Source: Tissierella sp032104385
GTDB taxonomy: Bacteria; Bacillota; Clostridia; Tissierellales; Tissierellaceae
Direction: 5' to 3'
DNA length: 64,000 nt
Assembly: GCF_032104385.1 (NCBI RefSeq)
Contig: NZ_DAMCHJ010000002.1
Span: 294,328-358,327, forward strand
A program made the translations under genes and the position numbers. Position 1 is the stretch's first letter, and each line of letters opens with the position of its first letter. The notes under the pieces are model-generated. The model made no database searches. It saw only the letters and a list, made by a program, of their open reading frames with translations, and was not told where the DNA came from. Shown piece after piece: positions 7,221 to 15,713 of the stretch.

Positions 7221-7940
7221 TTATTCCATTAAAATAATATCTAAAATATTATATACTTTATAGTCTATCTTATCAGTAAGCATAATATCATTATCCTTTA
7301 AATATCTGATTAATGATGCTTTCATACCTTCTCCATAAATTCCATCTAGACTTCCTTCATAATATCCTTTCTGTGCTAATCTCTTTTGGACTTCTAAGAC
7401 ATCTGCGCCTCTATCTCCAGGTCTTATTTCTCTAAATCCTTGACCAAAAGGTCCATATATTCCATTAGTTATAATAACTTTTGTATTATGCTTTACCATG
7501 GAATAAAGTTCTTCTACATCACTATTTCTCATACGAATACATCCTGCCGATAAATTTCCACCAATAGAGCCTGGTTTATTTGTACCATGAATTCCATATT
7601 TACCCCATGGTACATTAAGTCCCATCCATCTAGTCCCAAATCCCTCACCCCATTGTGCCTTTTCTATTATTTCAAATGTACCTAGAGGAGTTGGTGAATT
7701 GGGTCTTCCAGTTGCTATTGGATAAACTTTTATTATACTTTCATTTTCTATATCTATTAATTTAAGTTGCTTTTTATCTACTTCAACTAATATTGTATAA
7801 CTTTGGGTTTTATCCTTGAAATATACATCCTCTAAATTAAACTTTTTAATAGTTGAATATCTGTGTATATGATTTCCTAAAATTAAAAAAATAGTTAATA
7901 ATAAAATTATTAAAATAAGCATTACAAGATCTTTATTCAT
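7221..7940 (-). CDS. L,D-transpeptidase (YkuD) with peptidoglycan-binding domain
   Basis: 239 residues: one N-terminal membrane anchor (about 5-22), a YkuD catalytic domain (about 45-160), and a C-terminal PG_binding_1 domain (about 170-235, with GDRGADVLEVQKRL and DGIYGEG). The catalytic block is HGTNKPGSIGGNLSAGCIRM, with the nucleophile Cys. It makes 3-3 cross-links or modifies peptidoglycan outside the membrane. The usual SHGC form is here SAGC, a common variant. Start supported by AAGGGGGG. It lies 107 bases downstream of the DUF4230 gene. Confidence 0.93.
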   Translation of the reverse strand: MNKDLVMLILIILLLTIFLILGNHIHRYSTIKKFNLEDVYFKDKTQSYTILVEVDKKQLKLIDIENESIIKVYPIATGRPNSPTPLGTFEIIEKAQWGEGFGTRWMGLNVPWGKYGIHGTNKPGSIGGNLSAGCIRMRNSDVEELYSMVKHNTKVIITNGIYGPFGQGFREIRPGDRGADVLEVQKRLAQKGYYEGSLDGIYGEGMKASLIRYLKDNDIMLTDKIDYKVYNILDIILME

Positions 7941-8047
7941 CGTATCCCCCCTTCTAACATTAATATGCTATAATTTTATAAATTAAACTTATAACTTAAT
8001 TTCAATCTAATAAAATTATAATAAAATTTTAGGGGAGAATTTATTAG

Positions 8048-8641
8048 CTATTTGAATATAATTGTAATCTTTTTAAATCCCATTCCTTCTAATAAAGAAG
8101 TAATTATTTCCTTACCATTTTTTTCTGCATCATTTAGAATTCCCTTATCTATTACTTCATCTTTCATTTTTTCTTTTTCTTGTATAAGAACTACATAAAG
8201 ATCCTTAAAGCTTAGCTTATTAAATACAGAATCTCTTTCATCATAAAAATAAACTTCCTCTTCTGGAATTACATTTTCAAATATTTTTGCTTTATCCATT
8301 TTTATTTCTATAGTTTCCTTATCTTTCAAATTAACCTCTATAGAATCTAATTCTATGCCAGCTTTAATATATCCACTATATTTTAAAATGAATTTTTTAT
8401 TAGTAAAAGGTATACTTATACCACTTAATTCTATTTTATCTTCATACTCCACTATATTAGTATAATTATATTTTACAGTTGATAATTCAACTAATCTAAG
8501 AATATTTTCTTCAACCTTATTTGATAGAAGATTTGTCTTTCGTGTCGTTGAAATTTTAGCATATCCAATGATTCCTAATACCATGATTATAACTATTGCT
8601 ATTAATATTAATTTCCATTTAATATGTTCAAAACGTTTCAT
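8048..8641 (-). CDS. DUF4230 domain membrane-anchored protein
   Basis: 197 residues: a short cytoplasmic tail, one membrane span (about 10-27) and an extracytoplasmic DUF4230 domain. Typical features are the early LVELSTVKYNYTNIVEYED segment and the repeated beta strands followed by MDKAKIFENVIPEEEVYFYDERDSVF. The function of the family is unknown. The ATG follows GAGGTGATAG. It lies between a 94-residue hypothetical gene and the L,D-transpeptidase, all read leftward. Confidence 0.75.
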   Translation of the reverse strand: MKRFEHIKWKLILIAIVIIMVLGIIGYAKISTTRKTNLLSNKVEENILRLVELSTVKYNYTNIVEYEDKIELSGISIPFTNKKFILKYSGYIKAGIELDSIEVNLKDKETIEIKMDKAKIFENVIPEEEVYFYDERDSVFNKLSFKDLYVVLIQEKEKMKDEVIDKGILNDAEKNGKEIITSLLEGMGFKKITIIFK

Positions 8642-8685
8642 CCTATCACCTCGTTAGTCCCCCTACAATTTAGAAGGATAATATG

Positions 8686-8970
8686 CTATAAATCCGGATT
8701 GTAAAACTGATAAATACTATATATGGAAATGTTCTCATTACACAAAAGCCTTACTATACTTGGTATTTGCTGTGTTGTAATATTCAATTCTATTCCGTTA
8801 TATTTTAAAACTATATCATTTAATCCTATTAGTCCCGATTTATGTAAAACATCAATAATCTTATTTTCAATAGTAGGTATATTCATTCCGCCTAATGAAA
8901 AAAATATTTTTTTCTTTTCCTCTGTATAATCTTGAGGATTTAATTTGCTAATTAACATAATCTTATTCAT
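8686..8970 (-). CDS. Hypothetical protein, 94 residues
   Basis: A soluble protein with alternating strands and helices (KIMLISKLNPQDYTEEKKK, then SLGGMNIPTIENKIIDVLHKSGL). I do not recognise a family; an ACT-like or ferredoxin-like small fold is possible from the pattern alone. Good AAGGAG site 8 bases before the ATG. First of the leftward group that continues with DUF4230. Confidence 0.55.
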   Translation of the reverse strand: MNKIMLISKLNPQDYTEEKKKIFFSLGGMNIPTIENKIIDVLHKSGLIGLNDIVLKYNGIELNITTQQIPSIVRLLCNENISIYSIYQFYNPDL

Positions 8971-9281
8971 TACAATAGCTCCTTTTTGATTTTATAAAAA
9001 ACATTGTAAAATATAAAACAGGAAAAACTCTCTAAGTCATAGATAAACCTCCTAAGGGCTTCTATTATCATATATTTTATATAACAATAGACAAATACTT
9101 TTATTCTAATTGTATTTACCCATTTTTTAATAAAAAATTCATTTATAATCAATTTTTTATTATTTATTTTATTTATATACTCTAGTGAAATTATCTTTGT
9201 TTTTATTTTTCATTTTCTTTAGTATATAATATAATCAAAACTTAAATAATTTATATATAATGACTTAGAAAGGATGTTTTT
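8971..9281. other. AT-rich divergent intergenic region
   Basis: 311 bases between the leftward 94-residue gene and the rightward Crp/Fnr gene. It holds several TATAAT-like boxes near 9220-9265 (probable regulator promoter) and a strong AGGAGG on the minus strand followed by ATG ACT TAG, a two-codon frame. I see no real gene. Confidence 0.5.
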
Positions 9282-9962
9282 ATGAATAAATATCTAGAGA
9301 GTTTAAATAAATCTATATTATTTAGAAGTTTAAGTAAGGATGAAATAAATCATTTAATATCTACAGTTCCTTATAATATAAGTAATTATAAAAAGGATGA
9401 TGTAATTGCAATAGAAGAAGATGATTGTAACAGTTTAGGAATAATATTATCTGGAACTATTGAAATTCATAAACCCTTTCCCTCTGGAAAAATTGTTACA
9501 ATAAATAATTTCGAGGCTGGAAATGTCTTTGGTGAAGCCCTTGTTTTTTCTGGCAGACATAAATATCCTGCTACCATAATTTCTTCTAACGATTCAGAAA
9601 TAATGTATATAAAAAAAGAAGATATTATTAAACTAATGAGTTCTGATGATAGAGTACTAAATAACTTTGTATCTGTATTGTCAAATAGAATATTAATGTT
9701 AAATGATAGAATAACCAACCTCTCTTATGATACTGTTAGAAAGAAAATAGCTAATATCATTTTAGCTGAATATAGTAAGCAAAAAACCAAAATGATAACT
9801 TTACCAGTATGTAGGAAAAAGATGGCAGAACTCCTAAATATTCCACGACCATCTTTATCTAGAGAATTAATTAAAATGAAAGAAGATGGTATTATTGATT
9901 ACCATAAAAATAAACTAAAAATTATTGATATTGATTTATTAGAAGAATGTTTATTGAAATAA
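9282..9962 (+). CDS. Crp/Fnr family transcription regulator
   Basis: 226 residues: an N-terminal cyclic-nucleotide-binding-type beta roll (about 15-125), a linker helix, and a C-terminal HTH_Crp domain whose recognition helix is in MAELLNIPRPSLSRELIKMKEDGII. The Fnr-type iron-sulfur cysteine cluster is absent (only scattered Cys in DDCNS, PVCRK and EECLL), so oxygen sensing by a [4Fe-4S] centre is unlikely. It is upstream of, and separated by a strong terminator from, the YedE gene, which it may regulate. Confidence 0.9.
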   Translation: MNKYLESLNKSILFRSLSKDEINHLISTVPYNISNYKKDDVIAIEEDDCNSLGIILSGTIEIHKPFPSGKIVTINNFEAGNVFGEALVFSGRHKYPATIISSNDSEIMYIKKEDIIKLMSSDDRVLNNFVSVLSNRILMLNDRITNLSYDTVRKKIANIILAEYSKQKTKMITLPVCRKKMAELLNIPRPSLSRELIKMKEDGIIDYHKNKLKIIDIDLLEECLLK

Positions 9963-10004
9963 TAAATATCTATAACCAAAATTTGGTTATAGATATTTAT
10001 TATT
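9958..10004 (+). terminator. Very long perfect hairpin terminator
   Basis: Arms of 23 bp with a single-base loop (centre CCAAAATTTGG) overlap the regulator's stop codon, followed by a T run. It works on either strand and insulates the regulator from yedE. Confidence 0.85.
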
Positions 10005-10026
10005 TTTCTATCTGAGAATAATTATA

Positions 10027-10043
10027 TATAATCTATTTAGATT
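10027..10043 (+). promoter_or_regulatory. Minus-10 box with overlapping dyad before yedE
   Basis: TATAAT at 10027-10032 overlaps the dyad AATCTATTTAGATT (10030-10043), placed 30-45 bases before the yedE start. It is a plausible operator, possibly for the adjacent Crp/Fnr protein, although it does not match the classic TTGAT-ATCAA site. Confidence 0.3.
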
Positions 10044-10073
10044 GATAATTATTTTTCAAAGGAGGTTTTATAA

Positions 10074-11168
10074 ATGAGTAGTAAACGTAAAATGTTTATC
10101 TATGGTGGTATTATTGGTCTTATAGGTGCTATTCTTATGAAACTTGGAAATCCTGGCAATATGGGAATATGCATTGCATGCTTCTGGAGAGATATTGCAG
10201 GTGCCTTAGGACTTCATAGGGCAGAAGTAGTACAATATATACGACCAGAAATAATTGGTATTATATTTGGTTCTTTTATTGTTTCCTATATGACTGGAGA
10301 CTTTAAGGTAAAAGGTGGCTCTTCTCCTTTAATAAGATTTGTTTTAGGTTTCTTTTTAATGATTGGTGCTCTTGTATTTTTAGGTTGTCCCCTTAGAATG
10401 CTTCTAAGATTAGGAAATGGCGATTTAAATGCCATAATAGGATTAATTGGATATGTGGCAGGAATCTATATTGGTGTACAATTTCTCAAAAAAGGTTATA
10501 CACTTGGCAGAAATATAGATCAACCTAAATTTGTAGGATTTATTTTTCCGATTATAGCCGTTATTTTACTTATTTTCTTGGTTGTTAAGCCTGCATTTAT
10601 ACTATTTAGCACAGAAGGTCCTGGCTCTATGGCAGCACCTATCATTGCAGCATTAGTAGCAGGTGCTGTAGTAGGAGTTGCTCTTCAAAGAAGTAGAATA
10701 TGTACTGCTGGTGGATTTCGAGATGCTATTCTAATTAAGGATTATCATTTTTTATGGGGATTAATTGGTATTTTTGTATTTAATTTAATTGGTAATCTTG
10801 TATTAAATTTTAGTACTTTTAAATTAGGTTTTGAAGGTCAACCGGTAGCTCATGCTAATCATATTTGGAACTTCCTGGGTATGACTCTTGTAGGGCTTTG
10901 CTCTGTTTTACTTGGTGGCTGCCCTATTAGGCAAACGGTATTAGCAAGTCAAGGAGATGGTGATGCTGGAGTTACTGTATTAGGTCTTATAATTGGTGCT
11001 GCATTTGCACATAATTTTAGCTTAGCATCTAGTCCTAAAGGTGTTACTTCTAATGGTAAAATTGCTGTTATCGTTGGTATTTTGTTTGTATTATTTTTAG
11101 CTTACAGTGTCGTAATAAATAATAAAGAATCCAAATCTCAATCTAAGGAGGTAAAAATCAATGGCTAA
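10074..11168 (+). CDS. yedE: YedE/YeeE-family transporter (putative selenium or sulfur carrier)
   Basis: 364 residues with about nine membrane segments. It has the family's paired Cys motifs: GICIACFWRD, FLGCPLRMLLRLGNGD, QRSRICTAGGFRD and LLGGCPIRQTVLASQGDGD. YeeE-type proteins import thiosulfate; the subfamily that travels with TusA/YedF-like proteins is annotated as a putative selenium transporter. Start preceded by AAAGGAGG. Its 3' end overlaps the TusA-like gene by 8 bases, so the two are coupled. The substrate cannot be decided from the sequence. Confidence 0.88.
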   Translation: MSSKRKMFIYGGIIGLIGAILMKLGNPGNMGICIACFWRDIAGALGLHRAEVVQYIRPEIIGIIFGSFIVSYMTGDFKVKGGSSPLIRFVLGFFLMIGALVFLGCPLRMLLRLGNGDLNAIIGLIGYVAGIYIGVQFLKKGYTLGRNIDQPKFVGFIFPIIAVILLIFLVVKPAFILFSTEGPGSMAAPIIAALVAGAVVGVALQRSRICTAGGFRDAILIKDYHFLWGLIGIFVFNLIGNLVLNFSTFKLGFEGQPVAHANHIWNFLGMTLVGLCSVLLGGCPIRQTVLASQGDGDAGVTVLGLIIGAAFAHNFSLASSPKGVTSNGKIAVIVGILFVLFLAYSVVINNKESKSQSKEVKING

Positions 11169-11373
11169 CATTATTGATGCTAGAGGTAGATCTTGTCCTG
11201 AACCTGTTATTATGACAAAAAATGAAATTGATAAAAATTCTAACAAAGATTTACAGGTTTTAGTTGATACTCATGTTGCAGTTGAAAATATTACTAGATT
11301 TGTAACTGGAAAAGGGTATAATGTAAATGTAGAAGAAAACAACGGAGAATATAAAATTAATATTAAAAAATAG
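11161..11373 (+). CDS. TusA-family sulfurtransferase-like protein (short YedF-like)
   Basis: 70 residues, a single TusA/SirA domain. It carries the persulfide or selenide-carrying Cys in RSCPEPVIMTK (CPxP motif, Cys at about residue 13). Full YedF proteins have a second C-terminal domain, which is absent here. Coupled to yedE (8-base overlap) and 8 bases from the DUF3343 gene, it probably receives sulfur or selenium from the transporter. Confidence 0.9.
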   Translation: MANIIDARGRSCPEPVIMTKNEIDKNSNKDLQVLVDTHVAVENITRFVTGKGYNVNVEENNGEYKINIKK

Positions 11374-11381
11374 GTGATTTA

Positions 11382-11651
11382 ATGGAAAACTTTTACTGTG
11401 TAATTACATTTCATGTTACCCAACATGCATTAATTTTTGAAAAGTTTATGAATAATAAAGGTATTCCTGTAAAACTAATGCCCGTACCAAGACAAGTTAG
11501 TTCAAGCTGTGGAACTGCAGCAAAGGTGCCTTGTGAATTAGAATATAATATAAAAAAATGGTGTATTGATGAAAATATACCTATAGATGATTTTCACAAG
11601 GTTGAAAATAAAAAGGGAAATAATTGGTTTTCTAAATATATTAATAAATAA
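11382..11651 (+). CDS. DUF3343 protein (putative Se/S carrier-like)
   Basis: 89 residues with the DUF3343 pattern: an N-terminal strand and helix (YCVITFHVTQHALIFEKFM), IPVKLMPVPRQVSSSCGTA, then LEYNIKKWC. The conserved Cys in SSSCGTA is the likely active residue. The domain regularly neighbours YedE and TusA-like genes and is annotated as a Se/S carrier. It is the third gene of the trio, ending at a strong terminator. Confidence 0.85.
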   Translation: MENFYCVITFHVTQHALIFEKFMNNKGIPVKLMPVPRQVSSSCGTAAKVPCELEYNIKKWCIDENIPIDDFHKVENKKGNNWFSKYINK

Positions 11652-11653
11652 TA

Positions 11654-11699
11654 AAACAAATAAACAATTTATTAAATTTAATAAATTGTTTATTTGTTT
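11654..11699. terminator. 46-bp perfect palindrome terminator
   Basis: Two 23-bp arms with no spacer (left arm begins AAACAAATAAACAATTT), flanked by A and T runs, right after the DUF3343 stop. Confidence 0.85.
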
Positions 11700-11732
11700 C
11701 TTAATTTAAGTTTATTATTTTACAAAAATAAC

Positions 11733-11760
11733 TTGATTTTTCTAAATTTTAATATATAAT
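11733..11760 (+). promoter_or_regulatory. Sigma-A promoter of the leader peptide / exporter operon
   Basis: TTGATT (11733-11738), a 16-base spacer and TATAAT (11755-11760). Transcription would begin near 11767, about 30 bases before the leader peptide. Confidence 0.65.
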
Positions 11761-11797
11761 TGAATTATTGGTAAATATAAGAAAGGAGGTCGTGAAG

Positions 11798-11875
11798 ATG
11801 ATGAACATGAATTTTGTACTTAAAAATAATGAAAACTTAATAATCTTAGCAACACGACCTAGGTACAGATTCTAA
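11798..11875 (+). CDS. Leader peptide of attenuated drug-exporter operon
   Basis: A 25-residue peptide beginning MMNMNFVLK and ending LATRPRYRF, with an excellent AAAGGAGGT 8 bases from the ATG. It is followed at once by two consecutive terminators and then the exporter genes. In Bacillus the bmrCD exporter is controlled by ribosome stalling on the bmrB leader, and this layout is the same. The basic-aromatic tail RPRYRF is a plausible stall-determining segment (inference). Confidence 0.75.
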   Translation: MMNMNFVLKNNENLIILATRPRYRF

Positions 11876-11894
11876 TTTTTTGTCGCTGATTTTT

Positions 11895-11926
11895 AAACCA
11901 TAGGTGTGTTCACCTGTGGTTTTTTT
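11895..11926 (+). terminator. Leader terminator 1 (attenuator)
   Basis: AAACCATAGGTG, loop TGTT and CACCTGTGGTTT with one G-U pair, then a T run. It starts 20 bases after the leader peptide stop. Confidence 0.8.
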
Positions 11927-11977
11927 ATATTTTTATAATCCTCACTAGGATATCCGTGTCTCTATATAAACATAATT

Positions 11978-12006
11978 AACCATAGGTATATGCCTATGGT
12001 TTTTTT
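11978..12006 (+). terminator. Leader terminator 2 (attenuator)
   Basis: AACCATAGG, a 6-base loop and CCTATGGTT, then seven T, ending just before the exporter's Shine-Dalgarno. Its right arm also pairs perfectly with the left arm of terminator 1, giving an alternative fold that would bypass both. Confidence 0.8.
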
Positions 12007-12023
12007 AATTAAGGAGGGAGAGA

Positions 12024-13817
12024 ATGAAAGATTTTAAAAAACTACTAAAATTTATGGAAGGGTACAGAATTATTTATTTATTTGGAATGATATCAATTCT
12101 TATATCTCAAATACTTACTACTGTTACTCCTCTAATACTAAGAACAACTATTGATAGTATAATTGGTGATGAAGTAATAGAATCTTCAATTATTCAAAGG
12201 ATTGTTTACTTCTTAGGAGATAAAGAATTTTTAAAACAGCATATATGGCTTATAGGACTTTTGCTTGTTTTTATAGCTGTTTTAAGAGGTTTGTTTTTAT
12301 ATCTAAAAAATGCTTTATCTAGCCAATCTGCTGAAAATACTACCAAGAAAATAAGGGATAAACTATATGACCATATACAAAGACTTCCCTATGAATATCA
12401 TGTAAAAGCAGAAACTGGTGAACTTATACAAAAATGTACATCTGATGTAGACACAATAAGAAGATTTTTAGCTATACAGCTTGTAGAGGTTGTAGGGTCA
12501 ATATTTATGTTGGTATTCATAATTTTTGTGATGTTTACTATGAATATAAAGATGACCATGGTATCTATTATAATATTACCTATAACATTTTTATTCTCAT
12601 TTATATTTTTTACTAAAATTAAAAAAGCATTTGAAGCCTCTGATGAAGCAGAGGCAAAAATGACCACTACCCTTCAAGAAAATTTAACAGGAGTAAGAGT
12701 TGTAAAAGCTTTTTCCAGACAAAGATATGAAGTTGATAAATTTGATAAAAAAAATTTAGAATATCAAAATTTAACTTATAAGCTAATAAAAAACTTATCA
12801 GCCTATTGGGCTATATCTGATTTTCTTAGTATGTGTCAAGTTGGTTTTGTTGTTATAATTGGTAGCTATCTTGCGTATAAAGGTGAATTATCCCTTGGAT
12901 CTTTTGTAGCCTTTATTAGCTATATTAATATGATAATCTGGCCAGTTAGACAAATGGGCAGAACCTTGACAGATATGGGTAAAGCTTTTGTTTCTTTACA
13001 AAGAATAGAAAAAATATTTGAAGAACCTATAGAATTATTAGATGAAAATAATAACAAACCTGAAATTAAAGGAAATATAAAGTTTGAGAAGGTTTACTTT
13101 GAATATGAAGAAAACAAACCTGTTTTATCAGATCTTTCATTTGAGGTTAAAGTTGGAGAAACAATCGCTTTAATTGGACCTACAGGTTCTGGTAAATCTT
13201 CTTTAGTACATTTGTTACCAAGACTATATGAATACAATAAGGGATCTATTAAAATTGATAATGTTGAATTAAATATAATAGATAAATCTTGGATTAGAAA
13301 AAATGTTGGATTAGTGCTTCAGGAACCTTTTCTCTATGCTAAAACAATAAAAGAAAATATTAAACTTGCTAATCCATCAATGAAAGATGCTAGGGTTTTT
13401 AACGCTGCAAAAATTGCTTCAATTCATGAAGATATAGAAACCTTTGAAAATGGATATGAAACTCTTGTAGGAGAACGTGGCGTTTCCCTGTCTGGTGGTC
13501 AAAAACAAAGAATGGCAATTGCAAGAACTATTATTAATGACTGTCCAATTGTTATATTTGATGACTCTCTATCTGCTGTAGATACAGAAACTGATATCTC
13601 AATTAGAAAGGCTCTTAACAATAGAAAAAATAAATCTACTACATTTATTATTTCTCATAGAATTTCAACTGTAGCAGAAGCAGATTTAATATTGGTAATA
13701 GATAAGGGAAAGATTGTACAAAGAGGTACTCATAGTAATCTAATCTCTAAAGAAGGACTATATAAAAGAATATATACCTTACAGAACTCTTTAGATAATG
13801 AAATAATAAATGCATAA
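12024..13817 (+). CDS. bmrC: Heterodimeric multidrug ABC exporter, BmrC/YheI-like half
   Basis: 597 residues: six membrane helices (about 15-320), then an ATPase domain. Motifs are Walker A GPTGSGKSS, signature LSGGQKQ and Walker B IVIFDDSLSAVD. The catalytic Glu after Walker B is Asp, the degenerate site typical of the YheI/BmrC half of an asymmetric exporter. It pairs with the next gene, 14 bases downstream, to pump drugs out of the membrane. Expression is probably induced by ribosome-targeting antibiotics through the leader at 11798-12006. Confidence 0.88.
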   Translation: MKDFKKLLKFMEGYRIIYLFGMISILISQILTTVTPLILRTTIDSIIGDEVIESSIIQRIVYFLGDKEFLKQHIWLIGLLLVFIAVLRGLFLYLKNALSSQSAENTTKKIRDKLYDHIQRLPYEYHVKAETGELIQKCTSDVDTIRRFLAIQLVEVVGSIFMLVFIIFVMFTMNIKMTMVSIIILPITFLFSFIFFTKIKKAFEASDEAEAKMTTTLQENLTGVRVVKAFSRQRYEVDKFDKKNLEYQNLTYKLIKNLSAYWAISDFLSMCQVGFVVIIGSYLAYKGELSLGSFVAFISYINMIIWPVRQMGRTLTDMGKAFVSLQRIEKIFEEPIELLDENNNKPEIKGNIKFEKVYFEYEENKPVLSDLSFEVKVGETIALIGPTGSGKSSLVHLLPRLYEYNKGSIKIDNVELNIIDKSWIRKNVGLVLQEPFLYAKTIKENIKLANPSMKDARVFNAAKIASIHEDIETFENGYETLVGERGVSLSGGQKQRMAIARTIINDCPIVIFDDSLSAVDTETDISIRKALNNRKNKSTTFIISHRISTVAEADLILVIDKGKIVQRGTHSNLISKEGLYKRIYTLQNSLDNEIINA

Positions 13818-13831
13818 TAGGAGGTGTTAGT

Positions 13832-15649
13832 TTGATACAAACAAATAATAATCAAGATAAAATAGAAATCAGTACATGGAAAAACTTTTTTAAATATCTA
13901 AAACCATATAGAAAGCAGTTTTTTATTCTATCTATAATGATGATATTTCTAGGAATACTAGATTCCATTTTTCCATTAATGACAAAATATGCTATAGATA
14001 ACTTTATAGAAAAGAATACTTTAGTTGGTATAGAAAGATTTGGTATAGTATATTTTTCTGCAGTAATTATGCTAGCTCTCACAGTCTATTTATTTATATA
14101 CTTAGCTGGAAAACTAGAAACAAAAATGGCCTATGACATTAGAAGAATTGGGTTTGAAAAACTTCAATTATTACCTCTGTCTTATTATGATAATAAAGCT
14201 ATAGGATGGTTAATGGCAAGGATGACTTCTGATATTAGCAGACTATCTGAAACCATATCTTGGTCATTAGTAGACCTTGCATGGGGTTTTTCTATGATGC
14301 TTTTTATAACTATTGCAATGATTAGATTAAATTTTAAACTAGCTTTAATTACATTATCTGTGATACCTATTTTAGCCTTTGTTAGCTTTTATTTTCAAAA
14401 TAGAATATTAAAAGCTCAAAGAGATGTAAGAAAGATAAACTCCAAGATTACAGCTGCATATAATGAGGATATTCAAGGAGCTAAAACCACAAAAACATTA
14501 GTTAGAGAAGATATAAATCTTCAAGAATTCTCAGAAATAACAAAATCCATGAAAGATAAGTCCATAAGGGCAGCTATCATTTCTTCAATTTACTTACCTA
14601 TTATACTTACCTTAGCTAGTGTAGGTACTGCCTTAGCATTAAATTACGGTGGTAAAGGAGTATTGTTAGGTACTATATCTTATGGAACCTTAGTAGTATT
14701 TATATCATATACTGCTCAATTCTACGAGCCAGTGCGTCAAATAGCCGTAATATTTGCAGAGTTATTGGCAGCTCAAGCTTCAGCTGAAAGAGTCTTTTCT
14801 TTGCTAAATGAAATACCTGAAATAGTAGATAGTGGGGAAGTTGTAGCTAAATATGGGGATTTATTGAATCCTAAAAAAGAACTTTGGCCTGAAATTAAAG
14901 GAGCTGTAGAATTTAAGAATGTATCCTTTTCTTATAAAGATGGAGAAACTATACTAGATAATTTCAACCTAAAGGTTAACCCTGGTGAGACCATAGCCTT
15001 AGTTGGGGAAACTGGCTCAGGAAAATCAACTATTGTAAATCTATTTTGTAGATTCTATGAACCAACAGATGGTGAAATTTTAATTGATAACATAAATTAT
15101 AAAAATATGCCTCAAAACTGGATTCATGAAAATCTTGGATATGTACTGCAAGCCCCTCATCTATTCAGTGGTACAATAAAAGAAAATATTAGATATGGTA
15201 ATTTAGAGGCTACAGATGAAGAAATCATAGCTGCAAGCAAATTAGTCGATGCCCATGATTTTATTATGGATACTGAAAAAGGATATGATACAGAAGTTGG
15301 CGAAGGCGGAGGATTACTTTCTACTGGACAAAAGCAACTTATATCTTTTGCAAGAGCAGTTGTCCGTAATCCAAAACTATTTGTACTAGACGAAGCTACT
15401 TCATCTATAGATACTGAAACTGAAAAGATTATTCAAGATGCTATTCACAAGGTACTAAATGGCAGAACTTCCTTCGTTATAGCTCATAGATTGTCTACTA
15501 TAAGAAACGCAGATAGGATTTTAGTTATAAGAGATGGTAAAGTCCAAGAATCAGGAAATCATAAGGAATTAATTAAAAAGAAGGGTTATTACTATAATCT
15601 ATATACTAATCAATTTATTGAAGAAAAAAGTATGGATATATTTAGGTAA
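13832..15649 (+). CDS. bmrD: Heterodimeric multidrug ABC exporter, BmrD/YheH-like half
   Basis: 605 residues: a transmembrane domain (about 20-330) and an ATPase domain with Walker A GETGSGKST and canonical Walker B LFVLDEATSSID. The signature is LSTGQKQ rather than LSGGQ, the usual degeneracy of the YheH/BmrD partner that faces the Asp-bearing site of BmrC. The start is TTG at 13832 after AGGAGGTG. The complementary degeneracies in both genes strongly support one heterodimer. A terminator follows. Confidence 0.88.
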   Translation: MIQTNNNQDKIEISTWKNFFKYLKPYRKQFFILSIMMIFLGILDSIFPLMTKYAIDNFIEKNTLVGIERFGIVYFSAVIMLALTVYLFIYLAGKLETKMAYDIRRIGFEKLQLLPLSYYDNKAIGWLMARMTSDISRLSETISWSLVDLAWGFSMMLFITIAMIRLNFKLALITLSVIPILAFVSFYFQNRILKAQRDVRKINSKITAAYNEDIQGAKTTKTLVREDINLQEFSEITKSMKDKSIRAAIISSIYLPIILTLASVGTALALNYGGKGVLLGTISYGTLVVFISYTAQFYEPVRQIAVIFAELLAAQASAERVFSLLNEIPEIVDSGEVVAKYGDLLNPKKELWPEIKGAVEFKNVSFSYKDGETILDNFNLKVNPGETIALVGETGSGKSTIVNLFCRFYEPTDGEILIDNINYKNMPQNWIHENLGYVLQAPHLFSGTIKENIRYGNLEATDEEIIAASKLVDAHDFIMDTEKGYDTEVGEGGGLLSTGQKQLISFARAVVRNPKLFVLDEATSSIDTETEKIIQDAIHKVLNGRTSFVIAHRLSTIRNADRILVIRDGKVQESGNHKELIKKKGYYYNLYTNQFIEEKSMDIFR

Positions 15650-15660
15650 TAATAAAAATA

Positions 15661-15705
15661 GATGTTTCTGGTGTCTGATAAACATTAGAAACATCCCTTT
15701 TATTT
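15661..15705. terminator. Terminator between convergent ABC operons
   Basis: GATGTTTCT and AGAAACATC pair over a 17-base loop, followed on the plus strand by a T-rich tract and flanked by A-rich sequence on the other side. Confidence 0.6.
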
Positions 15706-15713
15706 TCAAACTA

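Noticed and set aside
8970..9152. 60-codon minus-strand frame MIINEFFIKK...
   Set aside because: No ribosome site, very AT-biased composition, and it sits in a divergent promoter region.
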